64,000 bases of DNA from Deltaproteobacteria bacterium (GTDB taxonomy: Bacteria; JADJOY01), in NCBI GenBank assembly GCA_016713535.1, contig JADJOY010000027.1, positions 124,001 through 188,000 on the forward strand. Direction: 5' to 3'. Positions 29,613 through 38,605 of this stretch are shown here, in pieces (position 1 is the first letter of the stretch; every line of letters begins with the position of its first letter). A program made the position numbers and the translations under genes. The notes below the pieces were generated by a model that made no database searches, had not been told where the DNA came from, and was given only the letters and a program-made list of their open reading frames with translations.

Positions 29613-30565
29613 CGCGCGCGCAGCGTGCCGATCGCGCCGCGTACGACTTCGATCCGCGCATCACCAACAGCGAGGGTGCCAACTTCGGCCGCACCTCGGG
29701 TGCGTTCGCGCTCGCCACGTCGGGCGGCTTCCGCGGCGGCTATCGCGGCTCGTACGCGTCGCTCAGCGTGCATCCGGTGGCCGCCGACGAGGGCGGCAAG
29801 AACCGCACGTCGTATTACTGGAGCGCGCGGCGGGTGCTCGCGAACCTCGAGAGCGAGGAAGCGGTGGGCCGCGAGGCGGCGCGGCGCACGCTGCGGCTGC
29901 TGGGCGCGCGCAAGGTGCCGACCCAGACCGCGCCGGTGATCTTCGACGCCGACGCGGCACGCTCGATGATCGGCACCCTCGCCGGCTGCGTCAGCGGCGA
30001 CGCCATCTACCGGCGCTCGAGCTACCTGGTCAACCGCCTCGGCACCTCGGTGGCGAGCGACCTGGTCACGATCGTCGACGACCCGCTGATCGCGTCAGGC
30101 CCGGGCTCGCGCCCGTTCGACAGCGACGGCCTGCCCTCGCGGAAGAACGTGCTCGTCGAGTGCGGCCAGCTCGCGACCTACCTCCTCGACGTCTACAGCG
30201 CGCGCAAGCTCGGCTTGAAGAGCACCGGCAGCGCCTCCGGCGGCGGCGCCGGTACCAGCAACCTCTACCTGCTGCCCGGCGAGAAGACCCGCGAGCAGCT
30301 CATCGCCGAGACGCCGCGCGGGCTCTACGTCACCTCGATGATGGGCTTCGGCTTCAACGCCGTGACCGGGGACTTCTCGCGCGGTGCGCTCGGCTTCTGG
30401 ATCGAGAACGGCGAGCTGACGTTTCCGGTCAGCGAGATCACCATCTCGCTCAACTTCAACGACCTCTTCGCGCGCATCGACGGCGTCGCCAACGACCTCG
30501 AGCTCAAGAGCTCGGTCGCCTCCCCCACCTTCCGCGTCGCCGAGATGACCATCGCCGGTACCTGA
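29207..30565 (+). CDS. tldE: TldE/PmbA protease subunit
   Basis: Partner of TldD in the heterodimeric TldD/E peptidase; lacks the metal motif. ATG 29207 has AGGGAGG six bases upstream and sits just after the expected tldD end. 452 residues. Family signatures: RVHKGEVELVEEAGTRSLSV, ITNSEGANFGRTSGAFAL, SASGGGAGTSNLYLLPGEKT and GLYVTSMMGFGFNAVTGDFS. The C-terminus ends EMTIAGT, as usual for PmbA. The two genes form an operon. Confidence 0.92.
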   Translation: MPATIAPVAELAALAEGVLAKLLERGASEAKVVARAGQDLSVRVHKGEVELVEEAGTRSLSVRAAKGKQVASASTSDVTRGGIERIVGDVLELCDLAQEDPYAGLPDPSELATGPHPELALYDPACGEVRAAEAVTRAQRADRAAYDFDPRITNSEGANFGRTSGAFALATSGGFRGGYRGSYASLSVHPVAADEGGKNRTSYYWSARRVLANLESEEAVGREAARRTLRLLGARKVPTQTAPVIFDADAARSMIGTLAGCVSGDAIYRRSSYLVNRLGTSVASDLVTIVDDPLIASGPGSRPFDSDGLPSRKNVLVECGQLATYLLDVYSARKLGLKSTGSASGGGAGTSNLYLLPGEKTREQLIAETPRGLYVTSMMGFGFNAVTGDFSRGALGFWIENGELTFPVSEITISLNFNDLFARIDGVANDLELKSSVASPTFRVAEMTIAGT

Positions 30566-30689
30566 TCAGCGCGGCGGCCTCGAGGTCGGTGTGTATCGCC
30601 GGGCAGGCGGCGCGCGCCCCTCCCAGGGGCTACCTGCGCACGATCCGTAGGGGCGGGGCCTGTCCCCGCCCGCAAAGCTGCCGGCCCGC

Positions 30690-31420
30690 CGGAGACGGGC
30701 GCCAGGACGCCCCGGCCTCGCATCCGGATCGGCGCCTCCTTCGGAGGAACGGCCTCCCGGCCGTCCGCTGTCGGGCGATGATGCCCGCGGCACCCGAGCA
30801 GATCGGCGCGGAGACGCCGCAGCCCCTCGCGCCCCCCTTCTCCGATCGATCGCCGACCCGCTGGAGCGCGCCCGCTTCGTCGGGCGCCAGGACGCCCCGG
30901 GCCCGCATCCGGATCGGCACCGCCTTCGGAGGGACGGCCTCCCGGCCGTCCAGTTCGGGCGATGATGCCCACAGCACCCGAGCAAATTGGCGCGGAGACG
31001 CCGCGGCCCCTCGCGGCACCCCGTTCTCCGACCGAGCGCCGATCCGCTGGAGCGCGCCCGCTCCGTCGGGCGCCCCGGACGCCTCAGGCTCGCATCCGGA
31101 TCGGCACCGCCTTCGGAGGGACGGCCTCCCGGCCGTCCAGTTCGGGCGATGATGCCCACAGCACCCGAGCAAATTGGCGCGGAGACCGCGGCCCTCGCGC
31201 CCCTTCCGATCCGCCAACCCACTGGAGCGCGCCGCTTCGTCGGGCGCCAGGCCCCCGGCCTCAACGGCCCCGGCCGTCCAGTTCGGATGAGCCCACAGCA
31301 CCAGCATTGGCGCGGACCGGCCTCGCGGCACCCGCTCTCCGACCAGCGCGATCCCTGGAGCGCGCCCGGGCCCCGGACGCCTCAGGCTCGCATCCGGCCG
31401 CGCGGTCCCTCGCGGCACCC
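30690..31420. repeat. Tandem repeat array C, about 186 bp, three copies plus degenerate ones
   Basis: CATCCGGATCGG recurs at 30721, 30906 and 31093, spacings 185 and 187 bp; degraded versions continue to about 31391. Units share GGACGGCCTCCCGGCCGTCC, CGGGCGATGATGCCC, CACCCGAGCAAATTGGCGCG and CGATCCGCTGGAGCGCGCCC. The first word contains the palindrome GGACGGCC-TCCC-GGCCGTCC, also present at about 46240-46440. The flank 31421-31740 has no gene; its lower GC marks the start of the cassette region. Confidence 0.88.
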
Positions 31421-31740
31421 GTCAGTCCGATCGATCGTCGACCGGCTGGCGGCGAGACCAGCCCGACCGGGCCGTACCAATTTTCCCCAAACCCGCCGTT
31501 TCGAACTGCCTCGCCCCCGCCCAGCTAGCGCCGCTAGCGCACCGGTGCAGCACCGTGCGATCCTCGAGCCCACTCGCGGACTTTCTGGTTCCGCCCTCGA
31601 CCGAACCTCGAACCCGATACACAGGCGAGCCCGCCTCAGATAGCGAAACCCGCCTAGACCGGACCATCGGGACCTGCATAGTTCACGCGAATAGAAGTTA
31701 GACCGCCTGTGACCGTTAAAGTATTGGAGGCATCGAATCA

Positions 31741-33422
31741 ATGAGACAAGTTCATCGCGCAATAGTAGTGATGGTGTTCTTCCTTGCCGGAGCGGTGGGA
31801 GCGCCCCTCTCGATGGCGCAGGAGCAGCCCCAGGGCATCACTGTGTTCGTGGCGAAGAAGATCATCACGATGGATCCGGGCTGGCCAACGGCAACCGCAG
31901 TGGCCGTCCGCGACGGCAGGATTCTGTCTGTCGGCTCGCTCGAGGACCTGAAGCCGTGGCTCGAATCGGCTCCACATGAAATCGACCGCAGGTTCGCGGA
32001 CAAGATCCTGACGCCGGGCATGATCGAGCCGCACGGTCATCCGGTGCTCGGAGGCACCTCGCTGACGCGACCCCTCCTGAGCTACCTCCCGCTGCCGAGC
32101 CCCTACGGAGCGCCGTTTCCGGGCATAAAGACCGCGACCGAAGCCGCGGCCAAGTTGAAGGAATACGTTGCGCAGGCGAAGTCGCCCGACGAGACCGTGC
32201 TCGCCTGGGGCTATGACGTCATCGCCATGGGCGGCAAGCACCTCGACAAGACGGTCCTCGACAAGGTCTCTAAATCACCAAGGAGCATCTCAAGACCAAC
32301 GGCGTGATGGCCGACGCCGACGGCGAGCCCAACGGTCAGTTCCTCGGTACGACGGCCGCGCAGTTGGTCCTGGCGGAGCCGCTCACGCAGCTGTTCGCGC
32401 CCGAGGTCGCGCTGAAGAACGTGAATTTCCTCATGGACCTGAGTCGCCAGAACGGAATCACCACGACCTCGGAACTGGCGTTCGGGGCCATCAACCTTCC
32501 GGTCGAGCAAAAGGTCTTCGAGGCGTATTTCAATGATCCAGCCAGCCCGATGCGGTGTGTCGTGGTGGCCGACGCAACCACCATTACCGCCGAAAAGGGC
32601 GAAGGGGCGATCGCGTTCGTGCAGGGCCTGGCCAGGCGCAACACCGACAAGCTCATGTTCAACGGCGTCAAGTTCTTCTCTGACGATTCCTTCCTGAGCC
32701 TCGGCATGGTCATGGAGAACCCCGGGTACACGGACGGCCGGAAGGGGATCTTCATCCTGCCGCCGGACAAGATGGTCGAAACCTGGATGCCGTGGTGGAA
32801 AGCGGGTTTCCAGATCCACGTGCACACCAACGGCAACGGCGGCAACGAGGCCACGTTGCGCGCCCTGGAGGGCCTGATGCGGGCGCAGCCGCGCTTCGGG
32901 CACCGCTTCACGTTCACGCACTACGGCATGTCTACGCCGGAGCAGACCACGCGTATTGCCGCGCTTGGCGGCATCACCAGTGTCAATCCCTACTACCTGC
33001 ACAGCCGGGCGGAGTTCAACGCCCCCTACGTGGGCGTCGACCGCGCGTACAGCGCCGCGCGGCTGAAGACGCTCGTCGATGCCGGCGTGCCGACTTCGCT
33101 GCATACGGATACGCCAGTCGCGCCACCGTTCCCGCTCGAAGAGATGTGGATCGCGGTCAACCGCTTCGGGCTTTCGGGCAAGGTGCTCGCACCCGAAGAA
33201 CGGATCAGTGTCCACCAGGCGCTTCGCATGGTCACGATCGATGCAGCCTATACGCTCGGCGTCGAGGACAAGGTCGGCAGCATCGCTGCGGGCAAGTTCG
33301 CCGACTTCGCCGTGCTGGAGAATGACCCGTACGCGGTGCCCAAGGAGAACATCCGGGACATCAAGGTATGGGGGACCGTGGTGAGCGGCGTCGTTTTCCC
33401 TGCCTCTGAGATCAGACCCTGA
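31741..33422 (+). pseudogene. YtcJ-like amidohydrolase, broken by internal deletion and frame change
   Basis: First cassette-like gene. An N-terminal signal peptide (VVMVFFLAGAVGAPLSMAQE) suggests export. Part 1 (31741-32270) has the amidohydrolase start VFVAKKIITMD, then DKILTPGMIEPHGHPVLGG. Part 2, from about 32274, resumes ITKEHLKTNGVMADADGEPN and runs to 33422 with IHVHTNGNGGNEATLRALEG, FTHYGMSTPEQTTR and SLHTDTPVAPPFPL. Between them the expected 30 or so residues including an SGH-type metal site are missing, and TAA sits directly before ITKEHL. The loss is too large for a base-call slip, so this is probably a real pseudogene. GC content is visibly lower than in the flanks. Confidence 0.8.
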
Positions 33423-33433
33423 GCGAGAGAACG

Positions 33434-33494
33434 GTCTAACAATCGGTTGCAGCGGACGGCGCTGGCGCGCCGCCGCTGAACCGAGACGTTATGC
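33434..33494 (+). other. attC-like integron recombination site 1
   Basis: 61 bp. The R'' box GTCTAAC (33434-33440) and R' box GTTATGC (33488-33494) flank arms CGGTTGCAGCGG and CCGCTGAACCG. These pair with one unpaired G, the extrahelical base that polarises attC recombination. The loop stem GGCGC...GCGCC completes the fold. It lies 12 bp after the amidohydrolase stop, as expected for a cassette. Confidence 0.8.
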
Positions 33495-33554
33495 GATCCC
33501 CGGTTTTCGCCAGGTGGTCCCGATGAGCATCGCGCGGGTGTTCCAACTGGGCTG

Positions 33555-34310
33555 TTGTACGCCTGGTGCCGCCACCAGGCAGTCGATAGCTGGCTCGGGT
33601 TCCTCGCGTCCGTCGGACTACTTATCGTCTGGTTCTGGCATGAGCGCGGAACGGCCAGGGGGCCGTTCGGGCAACCCGTTCTCGCCGAACCAGTGACCAA
33701 CGCGGCGATCCTGATCGTCCTCGTGGTTCTCAGCCTCGCCACGATCGCTACCGCCTTCCTTCAACCGTCCGTCTGGTTTCAGCGCCGCCGCACTCATCAG
33801 TCGCGAAAGGGATGCACCATGTCCTTGTTCAAGAAGAAGCTCGACGTGGTTCAGATCGGCACGGCACTGCTGGCGTTCGCTCAGGAGCCGGATCCGGGGA
33901 GTCCCGCCTCGCGATCTGCTTCCCTCTCGGCATCCAGCCCTCGACGAATCGCGAACGAGATGCTGTTCCTCCGCATCTTTGCTGTCGACTTCGGCGTTGC
34001 GATGGCCGTAGACGGGCCAAAAAAAGGACAGATCCTGGACATCTTTTACGAGCACGTTCGACGCATCGGGGCACTACTGGGGCTCCCGCCCAGTTCGAGG
34101 CGGACCTCCGCACCCGATCATTCGCGCACCGTAGCGGTGCGCGACACCGGAGGTGGCGGCGCAATGCTCCAGGCTATCGGCAGCACATTCGTCACATCGT
34201 GCGACGGTGCATGCGACGACTCATTGTCGGCAGCCATGGACGCAGGCATGACCTTCGGCATGGTGCAAAGATCCGTCAAAGATTTCCTTGGCTCCATCCG
34301 TATCGCATGA
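33555..34310 (+). CDS. Cassette-borne hypothetical protein, possibly two genes
   Basis: An open frame from TTG 33555 to 34310. The first 88 codons contain two hydrophobic helices (LGFLASVGLLIVWFW and NAAILIVLVVLSLATIATAF). An in-frame ATG at 33819 with GAAAGGGA upstream could start a separate 163-residue protein (MSLFKKKLDVVQIGTALLAF; RIFAVDFGVAMAVDGPKKGQ; MTFGMVQRSVKDFLGSIRIA). I do not recognise a family. It lies between attC-like sites 1 and 2, so it is the payload of one cassette. Confidence 0.45.
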   Translation: MYAWCRHQAVDSWLGFLASVGLLIVWFWHERGTARGPFGQPVLAEPVTNAAILIVLVVLSLATIATAFLQPSVWFQRRRTHQSRKGCTMSLFKKKLDVVQIGTALLAFAQEPDPGSPASRSASLSASSPRRIANEMLFLRIFAVDFGVAMAVDGPKKGQILDIFYEHVRRIGALLGLPPSSRRTSAPDHSRTVAVRDTGGGGAMLQAIGSTFVTSCDGACDDSLSAAMDAGMTFGMVQRSVKDFLGSIRIA

Positions 34311-34362
34311 TGGCAGAGATAGCGGGCCGGGGGTGTACGGTCCCGCGCTTGGCTGATTGGTC

Positions 34363-34454
34363 GCACAACTATGCGCTGCAGCAGACGGCACCCCGGGGGC
34401 CGTGGGCATTCAGCCCACGGTAGTCTGGGGCCGCTGCTGAGCGCGGCGTTAGGC
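34363..34454 (+). other. attC-like integron recombination site 2
   Basis: 92 bp. R'' GCACAAC (34363-34369) and R' GTTAGGC (34448-34454), the latter the canonical core site. Arms GCGCTGCAGCAG and CTGCTGAGCGC pair with an extra G, and the inner stem CCGTGGGC-ATTCA-GCCCACGG closes the hairpin. The deiminase cassette starts 31 bp downstream. Confidence 0.85.
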
Positions 34455-34485
34455 CACTTCAACCAACGCTCCAAAGGAGACCCAA

Positions 34486-34753
34486 ATGGCAGACACACCC
34501 CCGCTCTTGGTCAACGGCTTCGTGAAGTCCAAGCTCGTCCCTTTTCGCTTTGAGAAGGACGCCTCCGCTACGCCAGAAGCGTTCAAGGCTCGTGCTCGCT
34601 TTTTCGACCTTCTGGAGTTGGAGCGCCTAAAGAAGCTCGACGAGCCATCCCTTGTTTCCAGCTTGCACGGCGAGATCGCGCGTGTCTTGTTCACGATCCC
34701 CTACTGGGTCTTCTTCCCGGAGTCCTTTCCGGGAGAAGCAGCACTAATCCAGA
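34486..34753 (+). pseudogene. Agmatine/peptidyl-arginine deiminase-like gene, 5' fragment (split by IS66)
   Basis: 89 codons from ATG 34486 (CAAAGGAGA before it is the ribosome-binding site). It reads MADTPPLLVNGFVKSKLVPF, then FFPESFPGEAALIQ and stops being meaningful at the IS junction. Joining 34753 directly to 37455 restores frame: ALIQ-KYANAFRHILSTLP. The two parts total 1338 nt, exactly 446 codons with stop. The gene was therefore intact before transposition. See the 3' fragment for function. Confidence 0.85.
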
Positions 34754-34850
34754 GTATCCGTCCGGTAGTCCCATGGGGCCGGTGCGAAGGGGCCGCAGCT
34801 CGCGTGATCCGCGGCGGGCAGGTCCGTCGGTTGTAGAGGTCGGGTACGGC

Positions 34851-36491
34851 TTAGTCGGCGGCGACTGATGAAGCTTGGGGGTGAGCGCTGGCCCAGCGAT
34901 CGGGCAGGAGCTCGGCCATGCGGTGAGCGGGCCATCCCACGGCGAGCTTCTCGATCACGTCCGTGAGGTACGGCAGGGGTGCCACGCCGTGCTGCACGCA
35001 AGTCCGCATCAAGCTGTAGAGCCGCGCCGAGCGTCGGGCTGCGTCGTGCGACCCGGCAAAGAGATAGTTTCGACGGCCCAGTGCGAGGTCTCGGATCTGG
35101 CGCTCGCAGAGGTTGTTGTCGAGTGACAGCCGTCCGTCCTCGACGAAACGCGTGAGCGCCGTCCAGTGGTTCAAGAAGTAGCTCGCCGCCTGCGCCAACG
35201 CTGAGCTCGGCGGCTCGTCGCGCACCGTCGCGACCAGCCAGCGTTGGAGCTTCTCGAGTGCTGGAAACGATCGTTCCTGGCGTTGCACCGCCCGCGCTTC
35301 GGGCGTGAGCTCCTTCAAGTCGGCGAGCTCCTCGAGCTTGTATAGCCGCCGGATCAGGAGCAGCGGATACGCCACCCGGCAGTCCGTGTCCTTGAGGTCG
35401 ACGAGCCGCCGCCGCGCGTGCGCCATGCAGCCGACCTCGATCGCTTCGGCGACGCGCCCGTTGTAGACGCGGTCGAACACGTTGGCGGCATCGGCCTGCA
35501 CATACCCTTTCCGCCCCGTGAGGAAGAGCCACGGCCCGTCCTCGCCCTTGCCGGTCTCGGCGTACTCGAAGAGCACGTCGCGATCGTCCCCCACGTAGCA
35601 CCACATCGTGCCGCGCTGGATGTGGTCGGGGGTCTCCGGTGCGAGCACCTTGAGACCGGATCCATCGGTCCGCACGACGTACGCGGCGCGCACCCGGTCG
35701 GCCAGCACCTCGATGACGGGCGCCACCAGATCGCCGACTCCCGCGATCCAGTCCGCGAGCGTCGACACGGGCACCGTCACGCCGCTGCGCGCGAACATGC
35801 GGTGCTGGCGGTGAACGGGCCCGTGGTCGAGGAATTTGGTCACCGTCACGTACGCCAGCAGCGAAGGAGCGGCGGTGCAGCCGAACGGCTTCACCGGGCC
35901 GGGTGCGGTGTGGACGCCGAGCTTGCAGCGGCCACAGGCGTACTTACCGAGCCGCCACTCGTGCTCCACGAAGTGCCCGGGGACGTACTCGAGCACGCGC
36001 GAGGCGTCGGAGCCGATCCGTCGCTCGGGCTGACCGCAACGCGGGCACGTCCGCGCCCCGGGCTCGAGCTCGACGCGATGCTCGCAGCGCTCGACCTTTC
36101 GCCGGTCGACGCTCGGCGCGCGCTTGCGGTGAATGGCCGGCCGGCTCTCGTCGAGCTCCTTCTCGAGCTCGGCGTCCGCCTCGGCATCGGCCCGCACCTG
36201 CTCGGGCTTCGGCTCGGCTGGGGTGTCCTGGGCCGTGAGCTGCTCGAGCAAGAGCGCGAGCTGCCCGGGGTCGACCTTTTCGCTTCGCTTGCCCGTGCGC
36301 TCGCTACGGAGCTTGTGGATGAGCAGCGAGAGCTCGCGATTCTTGTCGAGCACCGCACCCAGCGCCGCGACGAACAGATCGAACGCCTCGTCGGTGCGGC
36401 CTTCGGCCACCAGCGCTTGCGCGTTGGTGCGCACGTCCTCTGGCGAGAGGACGTTTCGCGAAGCGGACGAGGGCGCCGAGGACGACGGCAT
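34851..36491 (-). CDS. tnpC: IS66 family transposase TnpC (DDE)
   Basis: 546 residues. An N-terminal coiled region and leucine-rich helix (LSLLIHKLRSERTGKRSEKV) precede the zinc-finger cluster CEHRVELEPGARTCPRCGQ plus YACGRCKLGVHT. The catalytic domain has the first Asp in VVRTDGSGLKVL, the second in GYVQADAANVFD with HARRRLVDLKD after it, and the Glu in SLDNNLCERQIRDLALGRRN. The ending includes YSLMRTCVQHGVAPLPYLTD. Length and motif order match full-length IS66 TnpC. Confidence 0.95.
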   Translation of the reverse strand: MPSSSAPSSASRNVLSPEDVRTNAQALVAEGRTDEAFDLFVAALGAVLDKNRELSLLIHKLRSERTGKRSEKVDPGQLALLLEQLTAQDTPAEPKPEQVRADAEADAELEKELDESRPAIHRKRAPSVDRRKVERCEHRVELEPGARTCPRCGQPERRIGSDASRVLEYVPGHFVEHEWRLGKYACGRCKLGVHTAPGPVKPFGCTAAPSLLAYVTVTKFLDHGPVHRQHRMFARSGVTVPVSTLADWIAGVGDLVAPVIEVLADRVRAAYVVRTDGSGLKVLAPETPDHIQRGTMWCYVGDDRDVLFEYAETGKGEDGPWLFLTGRKGYVQADAANVFDRVYNGRVAEAIEVGCMAHARRRLVDLKDTDCRVAYPLLLIRRLYKLEELADLKELTPEARAVQRQERSFPALEKLQRWLVATVRDEPPSSALAQAASYFLNHWTALTRFVEDGRLSLDNNLCERQIRDLALGRRNYLFAGSHDAARRSARLYSLMRTCVQHGVAPLPYLTDVIEKLAVGWPAHRMAELLPDRWASAHPQASSVAAD

Positions 36492-36593
36492 CGGTGCGTA
36501 GCCGGAAGGAATGTTGCTCGCGGACGGATATGCAGCACACGTGTTTCGCGAACAAGAGGTCGGACGAACGAAATCGGAAAAGATTCACGAAGC

Positions 36594-36983
36594 TCACCCG
36601 AACGTCGCGGTGGAGCGTGGGATCGGCTTCGCAGCGCGATACCAACGTCGCTGCCGTGTGGCTCGTCGCAGATCGATCCCTTCGAGAATCATCGTGAGCT
36701 CGGCCGCGTCGACCTCGATGTGCCGAGCGCCGATCAGTGGCGCCTTGGGGAGCGTGAACGTCCCGCGCTCGAGACGCTTGTAGACGAGCAGGTATCCCGT
36801 GCGATCCCACACGAGGATTTTGATCCGGTTTCGCCGACGGTTGAGCCAGCAGAACAGATGCCCGGAGAGTGGATCCTGACGGATCACCTCGCGCGTCGCG
36901 GCGGCCAAGCCGTCGAAGCCGCGGCGTAGATCGATCGGCTCGGACGCGATGTAGACCTGAACGGCCGACGGGAGCGTCAGCAC
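36594..36983 (-). CDS. tnpB: IS66 family accessory protein TnpB
   Basis: 129 residues from GTG 36983, which overlaps the tnpA end by 7 nt and so suggests translational coupling. Signature sequence: VQVYIASEPIDLRRGFDGLA, LFCWLNRRRNRIKILVWDRT and GYLLVYKRLERGTFTLP. TnpB of IS66 elements is required for transposition through an unclear mechanism. An upstream in-frame start would overlap tnpA wholly and is unlikely. Confidence 0.92.
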   Translation of the reverse strand: MLTLPSAVQVYIASEPIDLRRGFDGLAAATREVIRQDPLSGHLFCWLNRRRNRIKILVWDRTGYLLVYKRLERGTFTLPKAPLIGARHIEVDAAELTMILEGIDLRRATRQRRWYRAAKPIPRSTATFG

Positions 36984-37378
36984 GCACTCGGCCCCGCGAC
37001 CACGTCCAAGACCTGGCGCAGCTCGGCCGGGTCGACTCCCGGTGGCACGCGGATGCGCTCGCCACCGACCAGAACGATCTCGATGATCGGCGCATCGAAG
37101 GCCGTCGTCGGCGCATCGCAGCGATCCACGACGCGCACCGGGTGGAACTGAACCGCGCGCGGGTTCAGCGGCGCATCGAGATCCTTCGCCCAACGCAGGA
37201 TTCGCTTCGGATCGAGCTGGTAGCGGCGAGCGAATGCCGCGGCGCTCGCTTCGCTCTCACGCCACGCCTCCACAACTCGCCGCGCATCGGCCTCACGCCA
37301 GTACCTGCGCCGAGCGATCTGCCAAACCTCGTCGTTCCTGTCTGTCCGCATCGCGCGTCTCCTCTCCTCGATCCTCAC
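36977..37378 (-). CDS. tnpA: IS66 family accessory protein TnpA
   Basis: 133 residues, first gene of the element. A helix-turn-helix-like N-terminus (READARRVVEAWRESEASAA, AFARRYQLDPKRILRWAKDL) and a short beta-rich tail with IEIVLVGGERIRVPPGVDPA are typical of IS66 TnpA. The first ten residues may be dispensable, because MRTDRNDEVW gives an alternative start. Confidence 0.88.
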   Translation of the reverse strand: MRIEERRRAMRTDRNDEVWQIARRRYWREADARRVVEAWRESEASAAAFARRYQLDPKRILRWAKDLDAPLNPRAVQFHPVRVVDRCDAPTTAFDAPIIEIVLVGGERIRVPPGVDPAELRQVLDVVAGPSAC

Positions 37379-37454
37379 CGCGATCGAGGAGGCAGAGCTT
37401 CACGCGAGCCGCCGCACGACGGAACATGGAACTACCGGACGGATACAATCCAGA

Positions 37455-38524
37455 AGTACGCAAACGCGTTTCGACACATTCTCTCCACGCTCCCAGATGC
37501 GTGCCGGGTCATCCTCTTCACGCACGAGGTGTCGGCGGACAAGGCTCGGAGCTGGCTCAATGAGTTCGGTCTCACCGCCCGCACCGAGCTTGTGACCGCT
37601 CCGAACGCCATGAAGTTCACCGTCTGGGCAGAGGATGCGTACTGCATTTGCAAAGACGTCGCAGACGGGGAGACGTATTTTGTAGAACCAGCGAGCTTCA
37701 ATCGCGCCGAAGATGCGTACATCGCCGATCGAGTTGCACCCAAGACCGATCTGGAGTCAACTCAGGTTCAACTGTACTTTCAGGGCGGAAACGTATTGAT
37801 CGGGGATGATTTCTGGTTCATCGGAGCAGACTACCCTGCGCATTCCCTCGAACTCGGTTTCGTCGTACCGCAACCAGGGGAAACAGCGGCCCAGGCCATT
37901 GCGCGAGTCTACGGTTCGTTCATGGAGCGCAATCGTCGGCTCATCACTGTCGGGTCTCGAGTTCCCGTTCCCGCGATGCAGAAGCATCCGATTATGGTGA
38001 ATGGCGAGTTGTGGCATGAGGTGCTCTACTTCGGCAATGCACAAGGAACCGTTCAGCCACTGTTTCATATCGACATGTTCGTAAGTCTCGTCGGGCGAGA
38101 CGCCAATGGAACCTACACGGTGCTCGTAGGCAGCCCGGAGCTGGCTGCCAACGTGCTGGGGGAGCAGTTGCCAGAAGGCGCTATGCAAGACGTTTTCGAC
38201 GACATTGCCGCCGGTCTGTCAGCTCTGGGGTTCAACGTCGTTCGTAATCCACTGCCAATGGCTTATGACGATGATGACTCTGAGAAGGTGCGGTACTGGT
38301 ACTTTGCCACGGGCAACAACGTCTTGACGCAGGACAACCCAAAGAAGGTGTGGATTCCCACCTACGGCCACGGACACTGGGCCAAGTTTGCCGCGACCGA
38401 TGCGGAAAACAGGCGGATTTGGGAATCGCTCGGGTATGTCGTTGAGTTGTTGCCGGACTTTCATCCGTTTGCGGCCAACCTTGGTGCCGCGCATTGCATC
38501 AAGAAGTACCTTGCGCGCGCCTGA
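37455..38524 (+). pseudogene. Agmatine/peptidyl-arginine deiminase-like gene, 3' fragment (split by IS66)
   Basis: Carries most of the enzyme. Guanidino-group-modifying signatures: FTVWAEDAYCICKD (WAEDAY), QLYFQGGNVLIGDDFWFIGA, PTYGHGHWAKFAATDAENRR and ANLGAAHCIKKYL, where the cysteine is the expected nucleophile. Such enzymes hydrolyse guanidino groups of agmatine, peptidyl-arginine or related compounds to ureido groups plus ammonia; the substrate here is unknown. Without its 5' end it has no start. Together with 34486-34753 it forms a 445-residue protein. An attC-like site follows 18 bp after the stop. Confidence 0.85.
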
Positions 38525-38542
38525 ACGGGCCGTGAGAAAGTG

Positions 38543-38602
38543 GCCTAACAACCGGTTGCAGCGGACGGCGCTCCGCGCCGCCGCTGAACCGGAGCGTTCG
38601 CT
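38543..38602 (+). other. attC-like integron recombination site 3
   Basis: 60 bp. R'' GCCTAAC (38543-38549) and R' GTTCGCT (38596-38602, diverged from GTTRRRY). Arms CCGGTTGCAGCGG and CCGCTGAACCGG pair with an extra G; the inner stem is ACGGCGC-TCC-GCGCCG. It is nearly identical in its arms to site 1, 5 kb upstream. The next cassette gene starts 4 bp later. Confidence 0.82.
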
Positions 38603-38605
38603 CAC

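Larger units (their letters stand above)
34754..37446. mobile_element. Complete IS66-family insertion sequence with 8-bp target duplication
   Basis: 2693 bp. Terminal inverted repeats: GTATCCGTCCGGTAGTCCCA at the left end and TGGAACTACCGGACGGATAC at the right, about 19 of 20 matching. AATCCAGA directly flanks both ends (34746-34753 and 37447-37454), the 8-bp duplication expected of IS66. It carries tnpA, tnpB and tnpC on the minus strand. All three frames are open, so it may be active, and the perfect target duplication suggests a recent insertion. Confidence 0.95.
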
